A stretch of DNA of 64,000 nt, taken from contig LNJE01000006.1 of NCBI GenBank assembly GCA_001587635.1, positions 32,006 through 96,005 on the forward strand, written 5' to 3'. The DNA is from Methanofastidiosum methylothiophilum (GTDB taxonomy: Archaea > Methanobacteriota_B > Thermococci > Methanofastidiosales > Methanofastidiosaceae). The translations under genes and the position numbers were made by a program. The notes under the pieces are model-generated. The model saw only the letters and a program-made list of their open reading frames with translations. It searched no databases and was not told the origin of the DNA. Shown here piece after piece: positions 8,472-21,742 of the stretch (position 1 is its first letter; each line of letters starts with the position of its first letter).

Positions 8472-9524
8472 CTATTTGAAAATTCTATTTATTACTTCTA
8501 AAGAGATATCGTAAGTCTTGTCATAACTTTTACCAAATCTTTGCCCGGCCTTTGATTGATCTATCTCCATTACATCAGCGCCCACAATTTCTATTTTTTG
8601 CTCTTTTGCATATTTGTTCAATTTATCTATAATTTTATAAATTTCGGATTCTTCAAGACCAAGATAATCAATGAATCTAGCTCCAGTCAATGCTTGCCTT
8701 GAGCCTATATCTATATCTACTGAAATGTAGATGTAAGGTGTTTTAATTTTTTCAAAGACTTTTTTGAGTGATATCTCAAAATTAGCCTTTAATTTATTTT
8801 TTGGTAAAATAGTGACCCCATCATTCTCAAACTTTTTATAAAATTCATAATACTCCCTTATTCTCTGATCTTTTGCATTTTTTGCAGCGTTTGGTGGATA
8901 ATCGGAAACTCCCAAAACAAAGAGATTTTTAGGCAGTATCTTTTTTTCTTTCAGAAGGAAATAAAGAAATGAATCTGCATTGAAGCTGTCAACTCTATTA
9001 TACAAATAAGGGTCATCATTTGAGAATTTAGTATTTGGATTAAACTCAATGTCATGTTGTATTAGTTTTAATCTTTGGGTAGGTATTATCCCATCAAAAT
9101 GGCTGTCAAGTATTATTACAGATAGATTAGCCTTTCCATATCTTTCTGCCAATGCTTCAATACACCCACTCGAGCCTGAATGGTCAACGCCTATCATTAA
9201 AGGAATATCTGGGAATACATTTTCTTTAACAAAATCTTTAACCTTAGAGGCATATTCTCTACACCCATCTGAATCTATGAAAGCTACAAGATTGTCTACA
9301 TTAACCATGTAAAGATCTTCTTTTTTAGGATTTGGAATTAACCAAGGCTCTACTTGGATTTTTCCCATTTTTGCAAACTTAATTTCATTAGAATCTTTTA
9401 ATTTATCAGAGACAATTTCGTAAGGGTCTATCAAGTTAGCATCTGTATTTGAGAATTTATTGAATATTGATTCATCTCTTTCATCTGGATCTAAGTTTAA
9501 ACCAAATACCTTAATATTCTTCAT
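8472..9524 (-). CDS. Arginase/agmatinase-fold ureohydrolase
   Basis: The 350-residue protein carries the dinuclear Mn site of ureohydrolases: GVDHS (His115), DSHFD (Asp140, His142, Asp144) and SVDID (Asp270, Asp272). The late acidic residue of GADVME (Glu320) matches the substrate-side Glu of agmatinases. All six expected metal ligands are present. The loop after the last metal Asp pair lacks the usual DP...PG of agmatinases (it reads IGSRQALTGARF), and about 100 N-terminal residues are atypical. The substrate is therefore open: agmatine, arginine, formiminoglutamate or another guanidino compound. The gene stands alone on its strand. Agmatine would also be needed by TiaS, encoded later in the window. 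Confidence 0.8.
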   Translation of the reverse strand: MKNIKVFGLNLDPDERDESIFNKFSNTDANLIDPYEIVSDKLKDSNEIKFAKMGKIQVEPWLIPNPKKEDLYMVNVDNLVAFIDSDGCREYASKVKDFVKENVFPDIPLMIGVDHSGSSGCIEALAERYGKANLSVIILDSHFDGIIPTQRLKLIQHDIEFNPNTKFSNDDPYLYNRVDSFNADSFLYFLLKEKKILPKNLFVLGVSDYPPNAAKNAKDQRIREYYEFYKKFENDGVTILPKNKLKANFEISLKKVFEKIKTPYIYISVDIDIGSRQALTGARFIDYLGLEESEIYKIIDKLNKYAKEQKIEIVGADVMEIDQSKAGQRFGKSYDKTYDISLEVINRIFK

Positions 9525-9622
9525 TTTGTCACAAAGACACTTTTTATGATTCCCTTTTAACTTTTACTCCAAAGACTTAAATATTTAGAGCACTTAATGA
9601 AAATGGTAATGTAGGTGTTTAA

Positions 9623-10159
9623 ATGCTTGATGTACCTATATCCAATGTGATAAAACGAGATATAATTCTCATGAAACCTAAAGATACTGTGTCTAATGCA
9701 GCCAGAGTAATGACTAAAGATAATTCCAATGCAGTAGTTGTAGTAGATGAAGGTGAACCTGTTGGTATAGTTTCTGAAAGAGATATACTAAGAGAAGTTG
9801 TATCTAAAAAGAGAAAACCATCGGAAGTAACCTTAGAATCAATAATGACTTCACCCGTTGTTACAATTAGCAGTGGAAAAATGATAAGAGAAGCCTCAGA
9901 ATTGATAACCCAAGAGAAGATTAGAAATTTAGTAGTCATGGATGAAGGTGTACCTGTAGCAATAATTACGCCTAGAGATATCTTGTCATTATCCTTTGAA
10001 GAATGGAGATTTGAACCTGAGGATAGTGCCATTGCATCACCACCTCCAGAAGGAGGAATTTGTGAGATATGTGGTACATATACATCAGCATTGAAACTTG
10101 TCAATGGACAGTTCGTTTGTGATGATTGCAAGGAAATAATGGAAGAAGAGGACTATTGA
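9623..10159 (+). CDS. CBS-domain pair with C-terminal zinc ribbon
   Basis: The 178-residue protein holds two CBS motifs (about residues 5-60 and 70-125), the second ending in VVMDEGVPVAIITPRDILSL. After a linker, a treble-clef-like zinc ribbon CEICGTYTSALKLVNGQFVCDDC occupies about 148-171. CBS pairs bind adenosyl ligands such as AMP, ATP or SAM. The zinc ribbon suggests protein or nucleic-acid contact. The ATG at 9623 follows AGGTG. A second CBS protein lies 106 bases downstream on the same strand, and the rRNA operon follows. The specific role is unknown. Confidence 0.85.
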   Translation: MLDVPISNVIKRDIILMKPKDTVSNAARVMTKDNSNAVVVVDEGEPVGIVSERDILREVVSKKRKPSEVTLESIMTSPVVTISSGKMIREASELITQEKIRNLVVMDEGVPVAIITPRDILSLSFEEWRFEPEDSAIASPPPEGGICEICGTYTSALKLVNGQFVCDDCKEIMEEEDY

Positions 10160-10265
10160 TCCTATTTGGTGTTGGTGATGTTATAATCCCCTTTCACAGA
10201 ATAGGTGCTGCATATTTAATTATTTTCACATTTATTGTTATTTTAGAATTGAAGGTGGTGAATTA

Positions 10266-11057
10266 ATGGATGTAAAAGAAATTATGAAACGCCCAATAAA
10301 AGTAGATAAAGACCGAAAATTATCTGATGCAATAAAATTAATGGAGAAGAAGGGAGTATTAAGACTTCCAGTAGTTAACGATGGTAAACTTTTAGGAGTG
10401 TTAACAGTGAGTAAATTAATTGAAAAAATTGGAGATCCTAGAAGTCTTGACCTTGATGTTTCGTCATTTCATATATCCTCCTCTATCACTAAAAATCCGT
10501 ATACTATCTCTGCAGAGGACAATGTAAAAAAAGCTTTAGATTTTTTTAGGAGCGATTATATTTCTATTCTTCCCGTAGTTGAAGGCGAAGAAATGGTAGG
10601 GGTGATAACTAGAAGACATATGATTCCATTAGTTGAATCAAAAGGAACAATTGGAGATGCAATGACTAAGAAATACAGCACACTCTCATGGGGGGATAGG
10701 GTAATTCATGCAAGAAAACAATATTTAGAAGATGGGATAAGATATTTTGCAGTTAAATCTCAAAGCAATGCTTACATAGGACTAATCTCTGTGAAAGATC
10801 TGCTATTTGGCCTTTATAAGTTCAGAAAGACAATAAATGCAAAACGCCATCCCGAAACTCTAATTAAAGAGTTCAAAGTTGAAGAAATATTAACAAAGGA
10901 GCCTGAAATGTTAGATCCAAATGTACCCTTAGAAACTTTACGAAAGCAAATAGTTAAAAAAACTCAATTTGCTTACCCAGTTTCAAATATATCTAAGGAT
11001 ATAGCGGGATTCATAGGGCATCATGAGATATTACTAAATAGTGAAGTCAGAGCCTAA
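10266..11057 (+). CDS. Four-CBS-domain protein
   Basis: The 263-residue protein is almost entirely CBS repeats. VKEIMKRPIKVDKDRKLSDA starts the first, SSITKNPYTISAEDNVKKAL the second, IGDAMTKKYSTLSWGDRVIHA the third and VEEILTKEPEMLDPNVPLETL the fourth. It has no catalytic domain, membrane segment or DNA-binding motif, so it is probably a ligand-responsive regulator of another protein. AGGTGG lies eight bases before the ATG. It is encoded just after a CBS-zinc-ribbon gene and directly before the rRNA promoter. Confidence 0.85.
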   Translation: MDVKEIMKRPIKVDKDRKLSDAIKLMEKKGVLRLPVVNDGKLLGVLTVSKLIEKIGDPRSLDLDVSSFHISSSITKNPYTISAEDNVKKALDFFRSDYISILPVVEGEEMVGVITRRHMIPLVESKGTIGDAMTKKYSTLSWGDRVIHARKQYLEDGIRYFAVKSQSNAYIGLISVKDLLFGLYKFRKTINAKRHPETLIKEFKVEEILTKEPEMLDPNVPLETLRKQIVKKTQFAYPVSNISKDIAGFIGHHEILLNSEVRA

Positions 11058-11089
11058 TTTTGCAATAATTTTTAATATCTTAGTAGCTT

Positions 11090-11102
11090 TGAGTATATAT
11101 TG
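11090..11102 (+). promoter_or_regulatory. Probable rRNA operon TATA box
   Basis: GAGTATATATTGA lies about 170 bases before the 16S gene, within the 217-base gap after the CBS gene. An archaeal start site would fall about 25 bases later, near 11125, giving a leader that contains the 16S processing stem. The call rests on sequence likeness and position. Confidence 0.5.
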
Positions 11103-11204
11103 AGAGACACTATGTCTCAAGTTCCAATGAAAACGTGAGTCATCTGATGAACGAATTCAAAGGACCGTCATGAGAGCGCAGTCAAATAAGGCTGCGTTTG
11201 ATGG

Positions 11205-11236
11205 AAGTCCAATATCTTGGTGAATTTTAGGTGAAC
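11205..11236 (+). other. 16S processing stem, leader arm with bulge-helix-bulge
   Basis: This arm pairs with 12747-12778 behind 16S. AAGTCCAATATCTT (11205-11218) pairs with 12765-12778, GGTG (11219-11222) with CACT (12758-12761), and TTTAGGTGAAC (11226-11236) with 12747-12757, allowing one G-U pair. AAT (11223-11225) is left as a three-base bulge here and ATA (12762-12764) on the other arm. Two three-base bulges on opposite strands around a four-pair helix are the substrate of the archaeal splicing endonuclease, which releases pre-16S. Confidence 0.88.
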
Positions 11237-11274
11237 ACATTTTACCAATTCCTATTTTATTGAATTGCGATCGC

Positions 11275-12746
<1,472 letters not shown>

Positions 12747-12778
12747 GTTTACCTAAACACTATAAAGATATTGGACTT
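12747..12778 (+). other. 16S processing stem, trailer arm with bulge-helix-bulge
   Basis: This is the partner of 11205-11236. GTTTACCTAAA, then CACT, then the bulge ATA at 12762-12764, then AAGATATTGGACTT complete the bulge-helix-bulge. It begins directly after the anti-Shine-Dalgarno end of 16S and stops two bases before tRNA-Ala, so cutting here would also help free the tRNA 5' side. Confidence 0.88.
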
Positions 12779-12780
12779 AC

Positions 12781-12853
12781 GGGCCCATAGCTCAGCTGGA
12801 AGAGCGCTGCCTTTGCAAGGCAGAGGCCTCGGGTTCAAATCCCGATGGGTCCA
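12781..12853 (+). tRNA. tRNA-Ala (UGC)
   Basis: A 73-base cloverleaf: acceptor GGGCCCA with TGGGTCC, anticodon stem CTGCC/GGCAG around loop TTTGCAA (anticodon TGC), and T arm GGGTTCAAATCCC. The discriminator is A and CCA is not encoded. It contains the G3:T70 wobble pair used as the alanine identity element. It lies in the 16S-23S spacer, the usual place for tRNA-Ala in euryarchaea. Confidence 0.97.
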
Positions 12854-12946
12854 CCTTAAGTATCTTACATTAATGCAATATTGGTGTAAGAGGCTGATAA
12901 AACTATTAAGAACTAGTAAAACTATTAATAGTTTTAGAAGAAGCCG

Positions 12947-12986
12947 TGCATAGGCAAAACTTCGATCAATTCCCGTTAATTGACCT
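12947..12986 (+). other. 23S processing stem, leader arm with bulge-helix-bulge
   Basis: TGCATAG..CAAA.CTTC.ATCAA pairs imperfectly with the trailer at 16026-16062. TCC (12971-12973) pairs with GGA, CGTT (12974-12977) with AACG, and TGACCT (12981-12986) with AGGTCA. The bulge AAT (12978-12980) lies on this arm and ATA (16036-16038) on the other. These are the same bulge triplets as in the 16S stem. Confidence 0.82.
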
Positions 12987-12987
12987 T

Positions 12988-16014
<3,027 letters not shown>

Positions 16015-16025
16015 GAAATAGTTCG

Positions 16026-16062
16026 AGGTCAAACGATAGGATTTGATGAAGTTTGCTATGCA
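16026..16062 (+). other. 23S processing stem, trailer arm with bulge-helix-bulge
   Basis: AGGTCA (16026-16031), AACG (16032-16035), bulge ATA (16036-16038), GGA (16039-16041), then TTGATGAAGTTTGCTATGCA pair with 12947-12986. After this arm the sequence becomes T-rich (CTCTTTTTATTG), a likely operon end. Nothing resembling 5S rRNA is seen before the next gene. Confidence 0.82.
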
Positions 16063-16167
16063 TTCTCTTTTTATTGTATATTTATTGATGTGTATATACC
16101 ATAATGAATGTCTTAGGTATTCATAAGCTTTATATAATACTCAATTTATTATTAAGTGGGGATTATA

Positions 16168-16542
16168 ATGGCTCAGAAGACAAGAATTCAAAATTTGACT
16201 GAATTATTGAAAGATTTAGAAGCTACAACTCCTGATGTCGAAGCATCGGCAGTCGTATCTATAGATGGACTTATTATTGCTAGCGCCTTACCTCAAGATG
16301 TAGAAGAGGATAGAGTTGCTGCAATGTCTGCCGCGATGTTATCTCTAGGGGAGAGAACATCCCATGAATTAAAAAGAGGTTCATTGGAACAAGTTTTTGT
16401 TAAAGGCGTCAGCGGATATATATTAATGATGGGAGCTGGACAAGAAGCAGTCTTAACAGTACTTGCCAGAAAAGATGCAAAATTAGGTCTTGTATTTTTA
16501 GATATGAAAAGAACTGCTGAAGAAATATCTAAAATTATTTAA
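16168..16542 (+). CDS. Roadblock/LC7-domain protein
   Basis: The 124-residue protein consists of a single roadblock/LC7 domain: LTELLKDLEATTPDVEASAVVSIDGLIIASALP at the N-terminus, AAMSAAMLSLGERTSHEL in the middle helix, and a C-terminal LVFLDMKRTAEEISKII helix. Such MglB-like proteins dimerise and often act with small Ras-like GTPases, but no GTPase gene lies nearby. The start at ATG 16168 is favoured over an upstream in-frame start because GTGGGGAT lies just before it. A second roadblock gene is at 48683-49093. Confidence 0.88.
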   Translation: MAQKTRIQNLTELLKDLEATTPDVEASAVVSIDGLIIASALPQDVEEDRVAAMSAAMLSLGERTSHELKRGSLEQVFVKGVSGYILMMGAGQEAVLTVLARKDAKLGLVFLDMKRTAEEISKII

Positions 16543-16566
16543 TATCTATATAACTTTTTTTACCAT

Positions 16567-19500
16567 TTAACAAAAATCTGATACCGACAACTGTCTATGT
16601 TTTTCTCTAAAATTCATTTTTACTTCACAATCTGCTAAATTTATTTCTTGAGAAGTATACGCTCTTACTTTATATTTTTCTGATATATCGATACTCAATT
16701 GCATATATTTTAAAATTGCACCCTTTGTGACTGTTAATACAAGCTTGTTACTACATTTTGCGCATTTTCCAGATAATGGGATTCTTCTATATGTAGTATT
16801 ACATTTAGTACATCTTACTTTCTGTTTTGCATATGATCTTATATTTCCTTTTATATCTGGGATAAAGTGAGTCTTAAGCACTCTTTCTGCGACATCATTT
16901 TCATCTACTGCTCTAATCTTCTTAGCAACATCAAATTGTGACATTAGCTTTTTTTCCATAGAATCTAAGGTGGTATAACTACTCGACTTCGGTCCTTTTG
17001 AGATATCTGACGTATGGTGTGTAAACTTAATCCCTGAATATACACTGCTAGTTCCTAATCTATTCTCTACTCTTTCAATTCGTACTTCCTTAGGATGCAA
17101 ATATTTTAATGTAGCTTCGTAGAATTCTAACGAATATTTTTCACAGATGTCCATATTATGGACTTCTTTGTCAACTTCTCTAGGATCGATTCGTGTAGTC
17201 AATACAAGAGGGGCGTCCATTTGGCCGCCTCTTTTTTCAGGAAGATAATATTTAGAAAAGTTAAGCAAAGTATCCATAAGAAGGATAATAGAGTCTTCAT
17301 CTCCATCACAATTTCTTCTTTTTGCAGCATGAAAATAGGGGTGAGCATAGACAACTTTGGTATCAGTGTAACCAATAATACGCCCAATCGTACCAGCGGA
17401 AGTATGTGGGGCTAATCCAATTATTAATTGCCCTATTATTTCTTCTTCCTTTTGGAGATTATAATATGATTTCAGATTATATATTTTTTCTAATTCTTCA
17501 TCTATGAATTTGGATAATTTAAATAAATACGAAACTGAATCTTTTGGTACCACTATATCTTGAACATTTAATTCTAGAATTTGATTTTCATCAGTAAGTT
17601 CATTTCCTAGGTAATCTTTAGTATAGCCTAGTTCCTTTAATTTTTCGATAGTAACATTAATCTCTTTAGGTATAAAGTGAGTTAATGGTGCATCAGTTGC
17701 ATCATACCTGCATGTACCATCTTTGAAAACAAAAATATTATTTGATGCTCTTAATATGCCTTTTTCAATTGGCTCTGGAATTTTATATTCAGAGCTCATA
17801 CCTTGTACTCCTTTCACTTCACTAGGAAGTTCACACCCTAAGTTTAAAACTGCTAGACTTAAATCATCTTTTAGATTTACTTTTTTCTTTGAATATACTT
17901 TAAGTTGTGATCCACATTCAGGACATTTTTCGCCAACTATACTTGAACCCTCGTAAGAGCATACCTGATTTGAGCAAGACATATACATTTTTGTCATACT
18001 CTCACAATTTGGGCATTTCGTGAGGTGAGTTTTAGTATTGCATTTTGGACATCTTTTATTAACAGACTCAACTTCAATGAAATTTTTTCGTGATGCTTTA
18101 ATAATGCTTCTCGTAGAACCTCCTGACATCCCAATTGGGAATAGTACATGCACAGGGGGGCTCATCTTTCTCTCTTTAGCCTTCTCAGGCCTACCCATCC
18201 TACACCCCACAGTTGAAGGAATAGCATCTCTAACTGGAACGCCTAGAATATTTGATACTCTATCAAGAACAGTATTACCATCAGTTTCGCTACTTGAAAG
18301 GATAAGCTTCATTATATATGAGTCAATCTTTACAATATTGCCTTCAACTTGATGTGGTAAGCATAAATTTTCTATTATTTTTTTTATCATTATACCATTT
18401 TTTAAATCGAATGTGATTGAATTTCCATTTATGACATAATCTTTATAGTTGATGAGATAATCTAAATCATCAAGAGAAATATAATTCCAGAATAAATTAT
18501 ATTTTGGATGGAGGGGTACATTGTATTTTTTTGAAATCATTATTGCTTCTTCAACATCAGGTATTTTTTCTCCTTCTAAAAACGTTTTATAATTTTCTAA
18601 ATCCTCCTTATCAGTCAATGCCTTTTCTAAATCTAGTTCCCACCATTCTTCCACATATCCTGAAGGTACCAATAGATGATTATTCTCTACAAAGTCCCCA
18701 TATGCAATTAAGACATCTCCTAAAAAAATTATCTCTTCGATATCTTCTGGCCGTACATTTTCATAAGAATATAACCAATTACAACTATGATTTTTAAACT
18801 TAACAAAAGGCGGGAGTATAGAATCAACAGGCATCGATACTGTAGCTTTGCCAGGTCTTTCAGTTTTAAGTTGTGTTCCAACTGCAATAAATCTATTTAC
18901 AACTTCCATAGCAGCTGGATGGTAGCCCCATGCTGCAAATCCCGTATTTCTACTACGACCGTATCTTACTCTAAAACCACCTTTACTACTTGGATGAGCA
19001 ATGACGGGCCGGCCGGCAAGTAAATCTGATAAATATTTCCAGTTGGCTTTGACTTTTTCTGTACCTTCATCAGTTTCCTTTTTTTCTTCTTTTTTTAAAT
19101 CTTTAATGAATTCCCATCCTTCAAGCTCAAACACTTTTAATATCTTTTCAATTTTCTTTGATTTCTGAATAACTCCTTCAGCCAAAGCAAGTAAAGCTCC
19201 TCCCCTAACTTTATTTGTTTCTATCCTTTCAAGATTTCTATATCCTGAAACCTCTATTTCTTCTGTACTCTCCCCAGTAATTTCAATAGGAATATTTGAA
19301 AGGGCAACTATTACCTCTTGATTGGATGGTCTATATTGTAGATTTGTCTTGCCTCTTTCATAAAGCTCGATTTCTTCAATAAATCTTTGTATTTCTTCTT
19401 CCGTTGCTTTGTATTTAGAAAGACCAAGTCTCTTTCTGATATAATCGCCTAAAAGAACGGAAAGGGCCGCTGCCGTACCACCTGCTGATCTAATTGGCCC

Positions 19501-19914
19501 TGCAAAATACAATGCTAAATAATCAGTACCATCAAAATTTGTCTTAATCTTAACATCAGAAATTCCTTCCAAGGGTGCGGATACTATACCTTCAGTTAAT
19601 ATAGCTAGACCTGTTCTTACAGCCTGTTCTGCTAATTTTTCTTTTGAATTTTTTTTTGAATATTTTTCTGCGATTATTTCATCAGAAATCATAATTGCAA
19701 TTTTTTCTCTTGAAAATCCTTGCATATCAAGTTCTTTAATTTTTTTAGCAACTCCTTTTGGACCGACTATACCCTCTATTCTTCCAGCCATATCCTCTGC
19801 AAGCGGTATTTCAACTGAAGGGGATGGATCCAATCCCTTTTTTCTTGCCTCTTGAGCAATTTCATAAATTTTTTTTCCTTCACTTTCCAAAGAATTAAAA
19901 TATGCATCAATCAA
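16567..19914 (-). CDS. polC: DNA polymerase D large subunit (DP2, PolC)
   Basis: This is the catalytic subunit of archaeal replicative PolD. The 1115-residue protein has no intein. The catalytic loop NCDGDEDS lies at about residues 868-875. A zinc-binding region with several CxxC pairs lies at about 623-690, and a C-terminal zinc module (CTKCNTTY...GKCAKCSNK) at about 1033-1058. The very C-terminus reads QLSVSDFC, close to a PCNA-interacting box (Q..V..F). The start is TTG, immediately after the TAA of DP1 with no spacer, so translation is probably coupled. It ends convergently with the roadblock gene at 16542. Confidence 0.97.
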   Translation of the reverse strand: MIDAYFNSLESEGKKIYEIAQEARKKGLDPSPSVEIPLAEDMAGRIEGIVGPKGVAKKIKELDMQGFSREKIAIMISDEIIAEKYSKKNSKEKLAEQAVRTGLAILTEGIVSAPLEGISDVKIKTNFDGTDYLALYFAGPIRSAGGTAAALSVLLGDYIRKRLGLSKYKATEEEIQRFIEEIELYERGKTNLQYRPSNQEVIVALSNIPIEITGESTEEIEVSGYRNLERIETNKVRGGALLALAEGVIQKSKKIEKILKVFELEGWEFIKDLKKEEKKETDEGTEKVKANWKYLSDLLAGRPVIAHPSSKGGFRVRYGRSRNTGFAAWGYHPAAMEVVNRFIAVGTQLKTERPGKATVSMPVDSILPPFVKFKNHSCNWLYSYENVRPEDIEEIIFLGDVLIAYGDFVENNHLLVPSGYVEEWWELDLEKALTDKEDLENYKTFLEGEKIPDVEEAIMISKKYNVPLHPKYNLFWNYISLDDLDYLINYKDYVINGNSITFDLKNGIMIKKIIENLCLPHQVEGNIVKIDSYIMKLILSSSETDGNTVLDRVSNILGVPVRDAIPSTVGCRMGRPEKAKERKMSPPVHVLFPIGMSGGSTRSIIKASRKNFIEVESVNKRCPKCNTKTHLTKCPNCESMTKMYMSCSNQVCSYEGSSIVGEKCPECGSQLKVYSKKKVNLKDDLSLAVLNLGCELPSEVKGVQGMSSEYKIPEPIEKGILRASNNIFVFKDGTCRYDATDAPLTHFIPKEINVTIEKLKELGYTKDYLGNELTDENQILELNVQDIVVPKDSVSYLFKLSKFIDEELEKIYNLKSYYNLQKEEEIIGQLIIGLAPHTSAGTIGRIIGYTDTKVVYAHPYFHAAKRRNCDGDEDSIILLMDTLLNFSKYYLPEKRGGQMDAPLVLTTRIDPREVDKEVHNMDICEKYSLEFYEATLKYLHPKEVRIERVENRLGTSSVYSGIKFTHHTSDISKGPKSSSYTTLDSMEKKLMSQFDVAKKIRAVDENDVAERVLKTHFIPDIKGNIRSYAKQKVRCTKCNTTYRRIPLSGKCAKCSNKLVLTVTKGAILKYMQLSIDISEKYKVRAYTSQEINLADCEVKMNFREKHRQLSVSDFC

Positions 19915-21474
19915 TTAATAACCCCCACCATCACAAAATCCCATAATTGAGAGTTTGTGAGTTTTTAAGTCAAATACCGGAACTCGACCTGGTGTGGGCA
20001 TAATATTTCTCATCTTCTGGTAGTCAGTCTGTGCTTGCCATCCACCAGAATTAATCATTGATGTACCCCTATAATTACCAAAACCATTCACATGAATATG
20101 CCCCGTATGAAAAATATCTGGATATGTATCAATCAACAGATAATCCTTTTCTTCAGGCGAAATTGGAGTTTTTCCCCCAAAAACCGGGGCTAAATGGCGT
20201 TTTCTTAACATTTCTTTCATAGCTGGTATGGGCTTGTCATGACCTACTCCGGCTATACCTTCGACAAAGTCATAGATACTTGTACCATGATAAGCAACTG
20301 TTTTTACCCCATGCATTTCAAAAAAACATGGATTTGGGACCATATCAACATTCTGTAATTCATAAAGCTTTTCTGCATACTGTTTTTCCACAGGCAATTG
20401 AGGTTCTCCACTTCTAGTCGCATCGTGATTTCCTGGGGAGATAATTATTCGAATCCAATCTGGGACCATAGAAAGAAGTTCATATAATCTTTCGTATTGG
20501 TCATATATATCAAGTATTTCCAAATCTTTGTCCTGATTTGGGTAAGTTCCAACACCGTCAACAAGATCCCCTGCTATAACTAAATATTTTACCCTAGAAG
20601 CTAACTCTCTTTGTGCAGGAGAACCCATCCTAATATTTAACCATTTTATAAACTTTAAAAATGATTTTTCTAAAAATGCATTTGAACCTACATGAATATC
20701 CGAAATGTGAACTGAACACAGATCAACTTCACTTCTTGATACTTCTCTTGAAACTGGTAAGTCAGGAAATTCAAATTCTTTTCCAAATATTATTCCATCT
20801 CCAAGGATGCCTTTAATCCATATTATTTCATCAAGCACGATAAATTTGACTTTTTCATCAACTTCCTTTGAACCAGAAAAAAATATTTTTATTCTTCCAG
20901 TATCATCCTCTACAGTTAAGATAAGATTTCCTTTCTTTGATTCATTTTTTTCAGTAATCATACCAACTATGCTTGTTTCTTCACCTTTTTTACCCCTTAA
21001 AACGTCGCATATAGGTATAAAGTCACGAGTAGAAGGCCTCTCTCTAAACATTTTTTTCATTTTAGTGTATCTGTCATTGAAAAGTTTAACAAAATCATCT
21101 ATGGTACCTTCAGATACATTTTCTGATTTAATATTTTTAGTAAACTTTATTTGGGCTTCATTTTCTTTGGCTGGAATTTGTTTAGCATTAATTGACCTTC
21201 TAATTTCTGTCTGTGAATTTTCATCTGGTTTTACATCAGTCTTTTCATTATTAATAGCCAATGGAGCTTGGATTTCTTCAACATCCTTTAAGAAATCTTT
21301 AATATCATTACAATCGACAAAGACTTTACATCTTTCTTTTAAAAAGTCGATTAACTCAACATATTTATTTTTTTCAATTAAGGATAAACTTTCAACGGAG
21401 TTAAATGTAAGTATAAGATTGTTTTCTAAAAAAAGATTGTTTATTTCTTCATTAAATGACGTTGACTCTCCCAC
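19915..21474 (-). CDS. polB: DNA polymerase D small subunit (DP1, PolB) with 3'-5' exonuclease
   Basis: The 519-residue protein holds a variable N-terminus (1-150), an OB-fold (about 165-235; IVGMITEKNESKKGNLILTV) and a calcineurin-like phosphoesterase domain. Exonuclease motifs are complete: SDIHVGS (258-264), GDLVDG (302-307), GNHDATR (348-354) and HTGHIHVNG (456-464). It gives PolD its Mre11-like proofreading activity and holds DP2. The start is GTG at 21472-21474; an in-frame TAA upstream excludes a much longer form. It lies in a row with XPD helicase and a zinc-ribbon gene upstream and DP2 directly downstream, probably one operon. Confidence 0.96.
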   Translation of the reverse strand: MGESTSFNEEINNLFLENNLILTFNSVESLSLIEKNKYVELIDFLKERCKVFVDCNDIKDFLKDVEEIQAPLAINNEKTDVKPDENSQTEIRRSINAKQIPAKENEAQIKFTKNIKSENVSEGTIDDFVKLFNDRYTKMKKMFRERPSTRDFIPICDVLRGKKGEETSIVGMITEKNESKKGNLILTVEDDTGRIKIFFSGSKEVDEKVKFIVLDEIIWIKGILGDGIIFGKEFEFPDLPVSREVSRSEVDLCSVHISDIHVGSNAFLEKSFLKFIKWLNIRMGSPAQRELASRVKYLVIAGDLVDGVGTYPNQDKDLEILDIYDQYERLYELLSMVPDWIRIIISPGNHDATRSGEPQLPVEKQYAEKLYELQNVDMVPNPCFFEMHGVKTVAYHGTSIYDFVEGIAGVGHDKPIPAMKEMLRKRHLAPVFGGKTPISPEEKDYLLIDTYPDIFHTGHIHVNGFGNYRGTSMINSGGWQAQTDYQKMRNIMPTPGRVPVFDLKTHKLSIMGFCDGGGY

Positions 21475-21498
21475 TAAATCACCATACGACCAATGGGA

Positions 21499-21717
21499 TT
21501 AATTGTCATAGATTAAATCTTCTTCAAGGCAATCTTCAAAGATTTCTTCTTCTTCGTACCATCCCAATATCTCTTCCTTCTCTATTAGCTCCCACTCATT
21601 TTCAAAATTGATTAATATGAGCTCTTCGCTACAGTATGGGCACTCTATATTTAAACCATCCTTTAATTCCTTGAATTCTATAATCTCTAGGCATACTGGG
21701 CAATCTATTTCCTTCAT
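21499..21717 (-). CDS. Small zinc-ribbon protein, LysW-like in the ribbon
   Basis: A 72-residue acidic protein. CPVC...IECPYC forms a two-knuckle zinc ribbon of the kind found in LysW/ArgW amino-group carrier proteins, followed by an acidic tail. LysW ends in EDWGE with a modified Glu. Here the tail ends in LIYDN, so that carrier function is not supported. The ATG at 21717 follows GTAGGGAT; an alternative ATG seven codons upstream would overlap the helicase gene less plausibly. It sits between XPD and DP1 in a replication gene row, so it may be an accessory of that machinery. Confidence 0.7.
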   Translation of the reverse strand: MKEIDCPVCLEIIEFKELKDGLNIECPYCSEELILINFENEWELIEKEEILGWYEEEEIFEDCLEEDLIYDN

Positions 21718-21742
21718 TTTATCCCTACTTATACGCATTTAC

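Noticed and set aside
12900..12945. AAAACTATTAATAGTTTT palindrome before 23S as a regulator
   Set aside because: It lies in the rRNA spacer and is most simply a local hairpin of the precursor.
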